This document shows, one piece after another, positions 41,701 to 53,400 of a stretch of 64,000 nt of DNA. Within the stretch, counting starts at the first letter, position 1, and each line of letters starts with the position of its first letter. A program made the position numbers and the translations under genes. The notes under the pieces were generated by a model. It saw only the letters and a program-made list of their open reading frames with translations. It did not search any database and was not told where the DNA came from. Source of the DNA: Gavia stellata (taxonomy: Eukaryota > Chordata > Aves > Gaviiformes > Gaviidae); the NCBI RefSeq assembly GCF_030936135.1, contig NC_082617.1, positions 2,290,001-2,354,000 of the forward strand, given 5' to 3'.

Positions 41701-44700
41701 TTGCCGCAACAGCCACGCGTTGTTGATGTCAGCTCCTATGGGAATATGCTGGGACTTCCAACTCCTAGTCTGACATGTCAGGGTCACCTTTTAAACACAG
41801 GCTTTTCACTAAAGACCTAATAGTTTGCAAGACTGACTTTTAGAAAGAATACTTATGTTTTCCCTGCTTGCAGAAGAGAAATGAATGCGTGTTCATTTCA
41901 TTTTGCGTCACCATCTACGACTCTCCCTCAAAACAAAAGCTTGTTCTACCACAACGAAGAATCAAATTCTTTTGTGCTTCACTTGTTCAAAACACCTGTT
42001 GTTTTGAGAAGCCCGAAGCTTTTTCTGAGCAAAATGCAAGGTAGAACATAGGTCATCATCAGCAAAATCCATTCCACTGTGTTTTTAATTAAGACCAGGA
42101 AGTTGATCTCTGTTTCGGCAGACAGTTAAGACCAAAATATACATCACCACAGGCACTTCCCTACTCTTGCTCCGTGATCTCGGATAACAGCAAGAGGATG
42201 GAACGTGTGACATACAAATAGCTTCCAGGTAGTAACGCAAATACTTGTAAGAGTTCAGAGAACGAATTCATAGCCTTAGTCCACAGAACGGAGCACCTCT
42301 ACATTTTCACTTTTGGAAATGCAAAAATACAATCCCACCTTCACTCTTTGCCAACTCAGCAAGGCAGAAGATCTCCTGCGATACCAAGAAGAGGGAAAGG
42401 GTAATCAAATCAAGCCATTCTCTGGGAAGGAACTTGCCTTTGGAGGAGCCTTGGCCTCATGACAGCTCTTCAGACAGGACTACCTCTAGGGCGTGGAAAG
42501 CTAGAACAAATAGTGATCAATAATTTTCTTATTTTAGTTATGAGTGACAATAAACCACTCTGAGAAAAAGCTTCGAACACTGCCTTTTTCATCTAGTCCA
42601 AGCCCTTGGACTGCCACAGAGCTGTTAATCTAAAGCAGAAATGATTCAGAGCTAAAAAAAGCTGAGGACTTACTATTCCAGAGACAGGTTTTCCATCTAC
42701 TGCCTCCAGGAGAGCAGTCTTCTCCAAACAGGCAACAAGTCTGAGATGGATCAAAGTTTCTAAACCTTCAGAAAATGCTGACAAGCAGAACGCATATCAT
42801 TATCTATATCAAAGGCTAATCATTAACTACTGCTCGGATTTAGCTATGATCACTTTTACTCTGCTTTAAGCCTATTTATTGCCCGACCTGCAACCTATTT
42901 CAAACCAAACCCATTACTTGCAATATGGCCAGCGGGAAACATTTATATTCAGCTTCTCCTAGCTGTGCAAAACGAGGGTAAGGGCTGAAGCAGCAGGGAT
43001 TTGTGCTACATTCTACTCAGGGTGAAACCATCCCTCACAAAATATTGACAATCCCTATTGTTACAGCCAAAGATTTCACATGACCCAAGATAAGCATTTC
43101 CTGCTTGGACTATGCAGCCCACCGAAGGTGTAAACCAATCATGTTAGGACCAGACCAAGGACTGGGATGCTCACATAAAGCTCCGCGTAATAGCGAAAAC
43201 AACTCCTGAGTCTTCCTCATGAGATCTTTGCAAAAATGCAAAGAGATTTTAGAACTCCCTGACCAGATTAGATGTGTTGCAGAGATGACTTTCAAACACG
43301 GTACACAAAACACTTTTCAAAAATTAATTTCTCTGTCAGAGAAATTAGTGTTTTGCTTGCTTTTGGATATTGTAACAAAACAAGCTTAGTTTCCTTTAGT
43401 ATCTACCCCATAATGAAGAAATGTGACATTTTCAAAGCTATAGGCCAGGTTTTAGGAGCTTGGGGGAGTGGTAAAAAATAACAATAATATCATAATAAAA
43501 TGCAATATAAATAATATCATAATAATAGCATAAATTGTGCAGAAATTCTTCAACAATGTGTACAAGACAAATCCTGTCAGGGTAGCTGGCTCTCTGACCC
43601 CTCTCATCGGAAAGCTGGTGTCAGCAATTGCTACGGAAGAAAAAATGTGACAAAGGAGAAGTGCAAGAAGTATAGCAGTACTGTGCTCTGCAATACAAGT
43701 GCCCTTATTGTAAGGGCAGTGGCTTCAAGCAAGATCAAAAGCAAGAGTTGCACAAACAGGGATCAACTGGCAAGCAGTGCACATGATCCTACTATCGTGA
43801 TGCACCGGAGGGTTTTACTTAAGGAATTCAGCAAATTAAGGAAAGTCATGCTACTGCCAAAAGTTTTTTTAAACTACTGTGTCTTACAAAAGAACCAAAC
43901 CATCAGAATAAAGCGTATTAGGCTTTACTATCCCTACAGCAGGATACCTTATAGACACTACTCTGTTTATGCCTTATATGAAGTGAGCAGCACAAAAATG
44001 GCTTTACAAGTACAACCAAACCGATAGCAGAAACACGAAGGCAGCTGTAAAACTTGTAACTATCTTTTAAATTGTTTAGGCTTCAATTTGACAGCACCTG
44101 TAACATATTCCTCCAGCATATTTCAGTCTCACCTGACATGACCTTAAACATTAAGGTTCTATACATCCTTGTGAGACAATGTCTTATCCCAGGTTAATGG
44201 AGGACACCAAAACCAATGGTAACTTGATTTGTATAAAACTCTCCTGGCAGAGAACCCAGAAATCATGACTCAGTCTCTTATCAAATCCATTAGACCTGGT
44301 GCTCAGACAAACAAGGGGGCCATAAAGGAGACAGCTGAGAAAACCAGACCAACGCCATGAGTTGCATTTCACCTCCACAGTATTCCAAGGCTGGGTGTGT
44401 TCCTCAGGAGCTTGTCCTTCTACTTCCCTTATCACTTTGATGTACAAGGGTTTACTTACCATATCGGAAACGCGCATGGTATCTCGCTGCCCTCCCACGG
44501 AGTGCTATGCTGACAGCAGCCGCTGCGGTCACTTCCCGAGGGCTGGAGGAGAATGAACTGGGATCACCTGCCTGCTGCGAACACTGGCTTTGAGTCCGCT
44601 CCACGTTTGTTAGTGTTTTTCTTTCCCAAGTAAAGGACGCAAGCTTGAAAACGCAGTCAAGCTGTGACAATACATTGTCAAGACTCTTTAGCAGAATGCC

Positions 44701-44908
44701 TTTCAGATCAGGAAAAGTTAACTGAGGCAGTAACTGATTAATCGGATCCCCGGCTCTCAGTCCAGCCTCCGTCCAGACACAATACGGAGGAACCCAGCCA
44801 GGAGCTGCAGGGACCTGCTGAGCTGCACAGCGCACTGAGGCCAAGCACTCAGCCCGCACCGGACAGCACAGAGCTGCTCCGGTTTTCCCATAAAGAGTAC
44901 ATTCACCA
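38791..44908 (-). CDS. Unrecognised spliced gene, five phase-matched 3' exons
   Basis: Exons on the minus strand: 44908-44460, 42777-42674, 41131-40966, 39814-39770, 38981-38791 (TGA at 38793-38791). Donors are strong for the first three (GTAAGT each) and weaker for the fourth (GTAACA). Acceptors have fair to good pyrimidine tracts. Codon phases agree at all four junctions (1, 0, 1, 1), which chance exons rarely do. The joined frame gives about 317 residues. I do not recognise the family. Visible traits are a Cys-rich start (TLYGKTGAALCCPVRAEC), a leucine-rich helical stretch (LTFPDLKGILLKSLDNVLSQ), a Ser/Ala-rich linker, and a hydrophobic segment near the end (LLYGIFSALGAVGLAFTPQV). The first exon, at 449 bp, is unusually long. 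Function unknown. It could also be a decaying gene. Confidence 0.5.
40803..40900 (-). mobile_element. CR1 LINE 3' fragment
   Basis: Read on the plus strand it starts TCACAGAACTGTTGAGG and continues through GATCATCTAGTCCAAC, the reverse complement of the CR1 3' end. It is truncated at its 5' side, as nearly all CR1 copies are. It lies just downstream of the exon at 40966-41131 of the unrecognised gene. Confidence 0.85.
43479..43545. repeat. AT-rich ATAATATCATA repeat
   Basis: The word AATAATATCATAATAA appears twice within 60 bases in an otherwise AT-rich stretch. It is a simple slippage repeat in an intron. Confidence 0.6.
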
Positions 44909-45554
44909 CTTGAAAGAAATCAGACAAGGAGCAGGTTGGGTCACAGGGATGAGCATCTCCATCAGGAGGCTGAAGCCATACACCTTTCAAATAACTGCTT
45001 TTCCAAGCTCACAAAGGAGCAGGCTAGCCGGCTGGCTAACAAGCATTAGCTTGTAAGCTCAGGAAGTGCACTGCATCTTGGAGGTGGCCTGAAAGTACTT
45101 TTTAATCCTACAGATTCAAGTCCAATTAAATTATCTCTAACGTGAGAAAAAGCCTGGAAGTGTATTTACCATACACACTCCTTCCCCCAAGAAGAGACGC
45201 ATTAAGCATTTAAAAAAAGAGGGGAAAAAAAAAAAGCCAACTGTCAAGCTTTCTGTTATCCAGGTTAGCCAAAAGATCAGCTAAATATATCACAAAGCTC
45301 ATATTCCAAGCTCATGTACCTTCATCAGAGTAATGAGATTTGAATCCTTGATAACTAATGAGCATGTGTGAGAAAAGAAGGCTTTGTTCAAGTGAAGTAG
45401 CACTCAGGAAGTCTCAGGAGATGACTTGGTGCACTCGCTGTAAGTTTCACAGCAGAACAGCTGTATTCTTTTCCTAGTTTTCTTCCAGCTTCTCAGGCTT
45501 GATATCAGGATGTGCTGAGCATCCAGTGAGAACAGGAGATGCTCAATCACTTAC

Positions 45555-48500
45555 ATTTTGGCCCGTGATCTAGAGCTACCATGGTCTACTATATTAATTT
45601 AGATAAACATTAGAGTGAACAGATTGTATGCATGTACAACTTTTTAAACAGACTATAAATGACATTCACATCTGTGGTACAATGAGGACTGTGGGAGTTT
45701 CTAATATTATATACGTGCAGAGTCAAAGAGCAAAAAAATTTTTAAAATATTTTCCACAGAAGCAATTGCTCTATCTAGCAATCACGGTTGTTCAAGTGCC
45801 ACTGGAAATCAACAGGACCCTTGCAGATATGAACTGGTGAGACAGAGGGAAGAAAAGGCATTGTGAAACCTATGTTGGGACAACGGCATTAAAGAATGTA
45901 GAAACACAGAAGGAAGGACAAAAATGAGGTATTTCATCACAGCCTCCCGCTTCTAGATTGGCTTCTAAACCAGGAAAGTCTAATTCCAGGACCAACAAAT
46001 GAAAGGCTTTAGAAAGTTAATTTGTAGCGCAGCAAAATAGGAGTTGAATTTGTTTACAATAACCAGTCCCATTATCCTCTGCATTAGCAGATTCCAGCTT
46101 TCAGCTGAAAAAAAGGTTAATGAAAAAATCATTGGTCTCGAGTTCCCTGGGATTGACTGGGAACATTTCCAGAAAATTAGATTGAAACGAAAGGCAATGG
46201 AGTAGATTAACTAAGATTGGATTTTCCAGAGAAAAGCAACATCAACTAGATGGAGCCTTTTTCAACCTTCCCTAAGAAAAAATTGCCAAGACTCCCAGTG
46301 ATTTCCTGGCAGACTTTTGGAGAAGTTCACCCTGGCAGTCTGCTTCAGCTTAACTTCACAAAATTCTGATACAGGATACTGCTAACTTTCAGGGTGACCT
46401 TCAGCCAAGTGTGGAGAAGGCAGGTCTGCAGAGGCTTGAAATTTTCCTGTTGGGTAGAGGGGTCTTCATAGCAAATACAGAAACCAAAAAGGAAAGGAGA
46501 AAATATTACATTTTAGTTCGAAGAACAGAAAGTTCTGTCTTCTGTCTGATTGGACAAGACAGCTGAAAGGAAGCTCCTTAGGGCCCTGACTCAAAACTCA
46601 CCATGTGAATACAGTAGATCTTCTCATCTACTTGTTCTAGAAGACTGTTGAAGATTAGTATGCTCAACACCTTCCCTTCTCGAGCATTAAGCTTTTGTTT
46701 GGGGATAGACTGTCTCACTAATCCAGACTGTGAAGTTACACTGTAAAGGGGTAAGTGAGAGAAGAATCCTCCCAAACCTCTTTTCTAAAAAGGGGAAAAA
46801 AACCAAAACACAAATCTTCTGGTCCGTGCACCACTGCAGGTCAGAGCAAGAGGCAGGGACTATACCTTTAAAACAAAAAAGCAAACACGCAAAAGTGACT
46901 TGGAAAGCTTATTTAATTCCTCCTCTCTACTGGCACAAATTATTCTAATTCTCAGCGTAGTTAAAAAAGCTGCTCTAGATTAGAAATCTGATAAGAAATT
47001 AAAATAATTCTCTGTAACTTCCAACAAGCATTAAAGTCTCAGTAGAAAACAGCCATACAAAATCTCTCAGTTCTCAATATGAAGTTGTGCAGGAGCCTGC
47101 AACTCCTGCTAGCTTTATTCTTTTCAGTCTTTTTTTTTTTTTGGGTGGGGGGAGGTAGTGGAAGAAGAATAAAACCTGCTTACTGACAAAATTTTTGTGT
47201 TTGTAGCAAAAAGCATCACTTTAATTTTGCATTGTGCAGCTGGGCAGTCACAGTCTGCTTCACCAACACATCCACAGTTATGAAGCCAACATGCATTTAA
47301 ATAGCAATATTTACATATTATTTCCAATGCCCCCTTTTTAATGAAGGATAGAAAAATAGTAATGCATAATCCACAGCTGGATGAAAGCCTCAGGAAATAT
47401 TACATCATAAATTATATGAATTGGGACCATTAAATTGAACTCTAACTTACCCTATAAGATCACATATTGTTACTCATGAAAAATACTGCAAAAGCTTTAT
47501 TTACCTCAGGCTCAAGCAGAGGCAAGTCAAGATCAAACGGATTAAAAGTAAATTTAATAAATACTTGTGAAGAGAGTTTAATCCACCTTTGCACAAAATG
47601 CCATACTACTAAGCATTCTGAAGCTTGGAATTTGAGCACAAACAGGAAAAATTGGTCTATGACTGTGAACTCATGTGGACCCACAAGCCCACTGCGAACA
47701 CAAATGCAGAAGAGGGCTATGAACAAAGTTTAAATAAAAAAAAAAAGAGAAATGGCTAAGCCAGGACTCAGATGCGATGCTTGCCGTAGTCCTGCAGTAC
47801 ATAATCCTACCAGCTACCTACCTGCTTCACTGACATGAAGACTTGCCAGTGCTGAATCCCAGTGTGGGACAGCACGATGGGTTCTCAGCTAAGAGGTTGT
47901 TCACAGGACAGTAATCCTTGATTGTACCAGAACTATTAAGTTTTTGTTTCCAAGTTAAAATTTGTACTAAAAAAAAAAAAAAAAGGAAAAAGTTGGGTAC
48001 AGACATAACATTACCTGTACCTAAAAAAAACTAAATTCAAGTGCAACACTAGGACTTAGCCACATAGGTCTTCACCGTTTTAAAAAAAAATTAAAAAATC
48101 TATCTTGACTGCCGACTTGATAGAAATAGGGAAGGAGGCAAAGCAACAAACTAACTCTTCACCTAAGAAACACAAGAACCACATCTCCTATTTGAAGTTC
48201 ATGTCCCCCTGCCATATCAAGATAGAACAATCTGCTCCCATTAGGAATTTACACCAAATTACTGTATAACTATCGCGCATGTGTGTGTTGGTTTTAACAG
48301 AAACAAGGCTTCTGACCCTTTGCAGGCTTCATTCTAAAATAATCACACATTCCGCAATAAAAAAGCTACTTAATACTCCCCCTAGTCTTTTCCCTTTAGA
48401 AGTGAAATCACTGATATCCCAATCATGCTGTATTCGCATTGCAATAAAATCCCCAAATTATTGCAAACGCAGTGCTACAACAGACCTGGCAACTTTGTGC

Positions 48501-49652
48501 TCAGACTCAAACATCCTAAAAGTAACTATTATTGCAGATTTCCAACCAGTGCCAGAAAATATCCAAAGCCAGAAATTATTCAACCCTTGTTGCCATTTTG
48601 CTTTCCCCTGCAGTCAGTTTTGCTGCATTTCAACATCATCTGTTTCTGAAGAAATTAAATTTAAAAGACAAGGCAGTGGGTCTCACAAAGCACTTAGAGA
48701 TACCAGCTTTTCAAGAGGAAAAAAAAAAACAAACAACAAAAGAGGCATATTTCTCAAGCTACAAGGCAAAGGTGGAAAATTGCTTAACGAGGGTCAGCTT
48801 TTTAAAATCAAGAAACTATTCTGATGCTAAGAAGAAAGGGTATTACACAGCAGTTGTTGCCCCTCGGTAACCTACAAGTATGAGAACCAAATCTGGAGCT
48901 TAACAGCGCCCGTGTGTCCCAAACCTTCCCACCCTGAGAGCGTACCCCAGATCACAGCATGGTCTGGCTTGGAAGGGTCTTTAAAGATCATCTAGCTCCC
49001 AGCCCCCTGCCATGGGCAGGGACACGATCTGCAGGGTGGCTACCAAGCCGCACAAGCAGAGCAATGAAACCACCCTTTGGCAAAGCCGAACCCTGGAGCC
49101 AGGCCGGTCACCGAGCCCCCGAGGGGGCACGGCTGCCCCTCGGGTGTGGGGCAGAAGGGACGGCGGGATGCGCTCACAGCAAGGACAGCACATGGCGGCT
49201 GAGGGCGCCCGGCTGTCACCTTGGGAACAAACGCGCTCCCGCCCGCGAAGCCAGGCCGGCAGCTCCCCCGGGAGCCTCTCCCTGCGCCCCGAGGGCCCGG
49301 GGACCCGCGGCGGGGGTCCTCTCCGCACAGCCGCCGGGCTCCCTCCGCAGCCCAGCGAGGGGGGCCAGCTCGGCAGGCCGCCCTCCGGGCCTCGGAAAGG
49401 CCCCGCCGGGCCGGCGGCCCGCTGTTCCCCTAGGCCGCGGGCCGGCCCGGGGCTGCCTGCCCCCTCCGGCACCCGCGCGGGGACCCCGCCGCTGACAGGC
49501 CGCCCCCCCGCCGCCTCACGCCCGGCCCGAGGCCCCCGCGTCCCGCCAAGAGCGCCCGGGGGGCGGCAGCCGCGGGCCCCCTCAGGCGGCGGGGGGGGGG
49601 GGGGGGGGGGGTTGGCACGAGGCCACCCTGACCCCGGCACGTCACTCACCAT
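45555..49652 (-). CDS. Unrecognised spliced gene, tentative 5' exons
   Basis: Proposed exons on the minus strand: end of exon 1 with ATG at 49652-49650, then 47888-47822, 47716-47505, 46727-46602, 45700-45670, 45588-45555, leading into the exon at 44908. Exon 1 ends ATG|GTGAGT in the CpG island. 47822 has donor CAG|GTAGGT, and 47716 follows a long T-rich tract ending TTCATAG. 46727-46602 ends CATG|GTGAGT. The two 31- and 34-bp exons have poor acceptor tracts and are kept only because they alone restore phase into the 44908 exon. The whole chain gives 475 codons without a stop. The 212-bp exon reads PHEFTVIDQFFLFVLKF and VFIKFTFNPFDLDLPLLEPE, which look like real protein, but I cannot name it. 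Confidence 0.33.
48952..49026 (-). mobile_element. CR1 LINE 3' fragment at the CpG-island edge
   Basis: ATCACAGCATGGTCTGGCTT followed by GGAAGGGTC...AAAGATCATCTAG and CTGCCATGGGCAGGGACAC is the reverse complement of a CR1 3' end. It abuts the left margin of the FKBP15-side CpG island. Confidence 0.85.
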
Positions 49653-50470
49653 GCGACCACCACGAGAACGCTCCTCCACCCCGCCAACCCCGCGCTGTAA
49701 GCCCCGCCCCTCCGGCAAACCCCACCCCTCCGACGTGTCCGCTAAGCCCCGCCCCCGCGCGGCTTCTCTTCCGCTTTCCCCCCTCCCCGCGCCGGTCCCG
49801 TCCTGTCCCGCCGCGGCCGGAAAGCGCTCCGCTGCCGGCCAACGCGTTTACGACATCGCGGGACGGCGGCGGCGGGTCCGTGACCATGTTCGCGGCGGCG
49901 GAGGAGGACGACGCGGACTTCCTGTCCCCCGCCAGCGGGTGAGCGGCCGGCGGGGCGCAGACGGGCCACCCTTCCCTTCCCCGCTGCCGTGAGGGGGCGG
50001 CGGCCCGGGCAGGCCGCGGGTGAAGCCCTTTTGCGGTGAGGGTCGGCCCGCCTTGCGCAGCCCAGCGCTGGGCCTCGCTCCTGCCCGGTCCGCTGAGCAG
50101 CGGGCGGGCTCACGGCCTGCGGGGCCCTGCGGAGCCCTCCCGAGCCCTCCCCGCTGCCGGCCCCGCGGGGTCTTCCCCGGTCAGCGAAAACCGCCCGGCG
50201 GGGCCGGACCCGCGGCGGGGAGCTGTGCTGCCGTGACCGGATTTAGCGCCGGGTCTGTGCCCCCCCCTCCCCGGTCCCGCTTCGGAGGGGGAGCCCGGTG
50301 CCCCCGGGAAGGGGCTGGCTGCCGGAGCGGGCTCGCTGCGGGCCCCTCGGTGTGCCGGGCGGGGCGGGAGGCAGGCAGGCAGCCTGGGGACGGGGGGCTC
50401 CGGGGTCCGGGGCCGCCTGGTTGCAGCCCCGGGCCGGGTTTGCTCCGTGAGCACTGCCGGAAGGAGGAGG
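49060..50470. promoter_or_regulatory. CpG-island promoter of FKBP15 (+) and a minus-strand gene
   Basis: A dense CpG stretch surrounds the FKBP15 start (49886). GC boxes CCCCGCCCC lie at 49702-49710 and 49747-49756, in two similar TAAGCCCCGCCCC blocks 46 bases apart, with a CTCTTCCGC ETS-like site near 49767. No TATA box was seen. A consensus splice donor on the minus strand (GTGAGT at 49649-49644) shows that a divergent transcript starts here. In mammals that transcript is SLC31A1; here it could be SLC31A1, the unrecognised gene, or both. Confidence 0.8.
49591..49611. repeat. Run of 21 G
   Basis: An uninterrupted G run sits about 35 bases inside the first intron of the minus-strand transcript. 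Assembly length is uncertain for such runs. Confidence 0.9.
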
Positions 50471-53400
50471 GGCGGCTGCGTGTGGTGGGGGGGACGGGTG
50501 GGAGAAATCTGGTGTTTTCCCTGAAATAAGGGTATGAATGGGAGGTCCTGAAAATGCCGGATCGGGGGCTTTTTAAACAGGGATGGCTACTTCACGCGTG
50601 TTCAGCAGTTTTCAACTTTTGTTGATATCGGTTTAACGTGTGGCCCGTTCAGTTTTTCTTACATTGTGTACTTGTTGCCACTTGAAGATTCCTTGTAATT
50701 CCTCAGCAGCTGTAATTCCAGACGGGCTCCCCCCACCACCCTCTTTGAGGATCTTCTGTTTAACAAGTCTTGCGAGCTAATCCTCTCTCTTCTTACTCAA
50801 TGCCTATTTTTTTAAAGCATCTCCTGTAAAATGCTGCAGGTCCACTGACAGTGGTGTTGTCCTGTGTGGATTCTGCTTTGTAGTTTGAGTTATTCACTTG
50901 TCCCGTGATACCAGGAGTAGGTGAGCTTAAATGGGCTTAAAGCACTAAAACTGCAAACCACATGTCTTGTAGGAATTACCTGTGTGCCTGCAGCATTCAA
51001 CCTTCAGCCCTTTGACGGGAGAGCATCTGCCACTGTAAAACTTCATGGAAAAATAGTTTCCTGCACATTTCAAGAAGAAAAATTCTCGTGCTGAATGGTG
51101 GCTTCTCTGTTGTCACATAGTTTTTTCAGCAGCTATTTCATATGAGGGTAGTCCTAGTCATTGCTGTAAAGTAACTTCTTTTTTGCTGTAGCTTCGGTCC
51201 TTGTTTGTTCCTTACAGTAGCTTTTGAGGAAATGAAACACAGTTATACTACATACCCCAGCCTCTTCCTCTAAAAGTTCTGCTTATTCAAAATTAAATGG
51301 CTAATTAGTATAGAGCTGCTTAACGTGCATCCCTTTGTTTATCGCTAAAGTGATGGTAAACACTTTATGTTTTATATAACGTAGCATTAATGGTGTTCCT
51401 TATCTATAAAGCCCATGTTAAATAAGGTGACTTAATTAATTTCTCTTTCTAGTGCAAGATTGGCCTCTCTCTTTGGTCTGGATCAAACAGTCTCAAGCCA
51501 TGGAAATGAATTCTTCCAGTACACTGCACCAAAGCAGCCTAAGAAGGGTCAAACGGCAGCTGGTAAGTAACTGGGCTTGAGCGTCAGAAAAAACTTGCTG
51601 GAAGAATGAGGGCCTTTGTGAGGAGCAGCAGTGGTGAAACACTGGAACAGGCTGCCCAGGGAGGTGGTGGAGTCACCATCACTGGAGGTGTTCAAGGAAC
51701 GTGTGGACGAGGCACTGTGGGACATGGTTTAATGGGCATGGTGTGGTTAGTTGATGGTTGGACTTGATGATCTTACAGGTCTTTTCCAACTGTAGTGATT
51801 CTGTGATCTTACAGGTCTTTTCCAACCGTAGTGATTCTGTGAAATAATTAGCTTTTCTTCAACGATATTCTCTTCCTTTAGTACCCTCTCTGCACCTGGT
51901 TACTCTAGTGGCCTTTGGTGACTTTGGAATATCACTCGTTGTTTTTTAATCTTCTTCTGGAGTTATTTTTCCTTGGGGGAAGGAATGCGTCATGGCACTG
52001 TCGCTGACCAGCAGATGTGGCAGTTCTGTATCACTGACAGGTATTCCTGCTTTTTTTTCTTCAGCAGGTCAGGCAGCCCAGAAGGCTCCTGCAGCCCCAG
52101 CAGCTTCAGGAACACCGTCAGTGTTCGTGGCCACCGCGGTTCATGCTTACCGATAGTAAGTGCAGCAGTGGTTTCCTGCATTACCTGTTAGAGTCTGTGT
52201 CTCTGGGAGCTTAAGACTTAATCATAAAGGGAAGATATTTTTGGATGAGTGGGAAGAGACCATTGCTTATAGACATTTGTCTGCATGGTACAAATGCTAC
52301 AAGACAATGCAAGGTTCTGCTCAAAAAAAGTTTCAGTTACTGTGCTGCAGTTTGGAGTTACGCAGTTGTCAAATAAATAGCATGTTCTGGATTTGGCTGT
52401 TACAGGGAACTGCATCCTGGGGTGCTGGCCTGACACTTGTACTGTTCCAGGCAGATGCTTATGTCTCATACATTCCTTTATGGAGAACTGAGGCATGAGC
52501 ATAGAGTGACAGCAGTAAAATTCTCTGTCCATTTGCTATCATGTAAAAACTCGTTTGCCCTGATCTGCGAAAAGAGTAGTTTTCAACTCAAACCCCATAA
52601 TGTATGCTCCTGCAATCTGTGAGCAAGCAAGAAAGTTGTAGTTCACACTTCAGGCATGAGGAAAGGGACCTGAACTCTGAAGAAGAAAAACTCAGCAACA
52701 GTAGAGAGAAATCCGAGGCAGGGACGGTTCTGCAGCTGAATATCTCACTTGTCTTCCAGTACAAATGGGCAGTACTTGAAGCAAGGCAAGTATGGAGCAG
52801 CTGTAGTGGGGAACCATGCTACTAAAGAGGTGAGAAACACTTCACTTCTTTAACGTTTTCATGGCTAGAGTACACTGGTATGAGGCAGTGTTTCTCTGAG
52901 CTCACCAGAATGTCTTTGCTTTTGATGCTGGAGGTCTTAGTTCCACGGCTGCTTACGCCTTCCTGCCCTCCTGGGTTTACTTATGGCTCAGCTATTTACC
53001 TTGGTGACATCTTTCTTTTCTGCAGTCCACAAGCTTGTTCGTAAGATCTCTTACAACTTGTTTTGCAATGTTTTAGGCACTGTACCTTTTCTGATATTTG
53101 TGGAAGTGATTTTGGTATTTATTCAGAATCTTTTTGACATCTGTGCATATGGAAATCAATATAAAGCAAAATTTTGTCCAAAAGTACAGAGATGCTTTGC
53201 TTAAATTTTGTTATTTTGGTATCAAAAATATCTCTCCTTCCCAAGTACTCCTCTAAGAACACGGCACTGGGGTGTCCAGTAAATCGATGTGTTTAAAAGA
53301 TACTTTGGATACTCTGATCTGTCCTTGATGATGGTGTTTCCCATCCCCCAAGTCCTAATTCATGTTATCTCACTAAGTTGCTTCTGCTTTGGCAAGAACA

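Noticed and set aside
43647-44027. 126-codon plus-strand frame
   Set aside because: Lys/Ile/Tyr-rich translation of AT-rich intron, with no splice support.
48279-48824. 181-codon plus-strand open frame
   Set aside because: Low-complexity AT-rich translation, no homology, overlapping open frames on the same strand, and no neighbouring exons.
49012-49992. 326-codon plus-strand and 245-codon minus-strand frames in the CpG island
   Set aside because: Long open frames are expected in very GC-rich DNA; the translations are Pro/Arg/Gly-rich, and the FKBP15 start lies in another frame.
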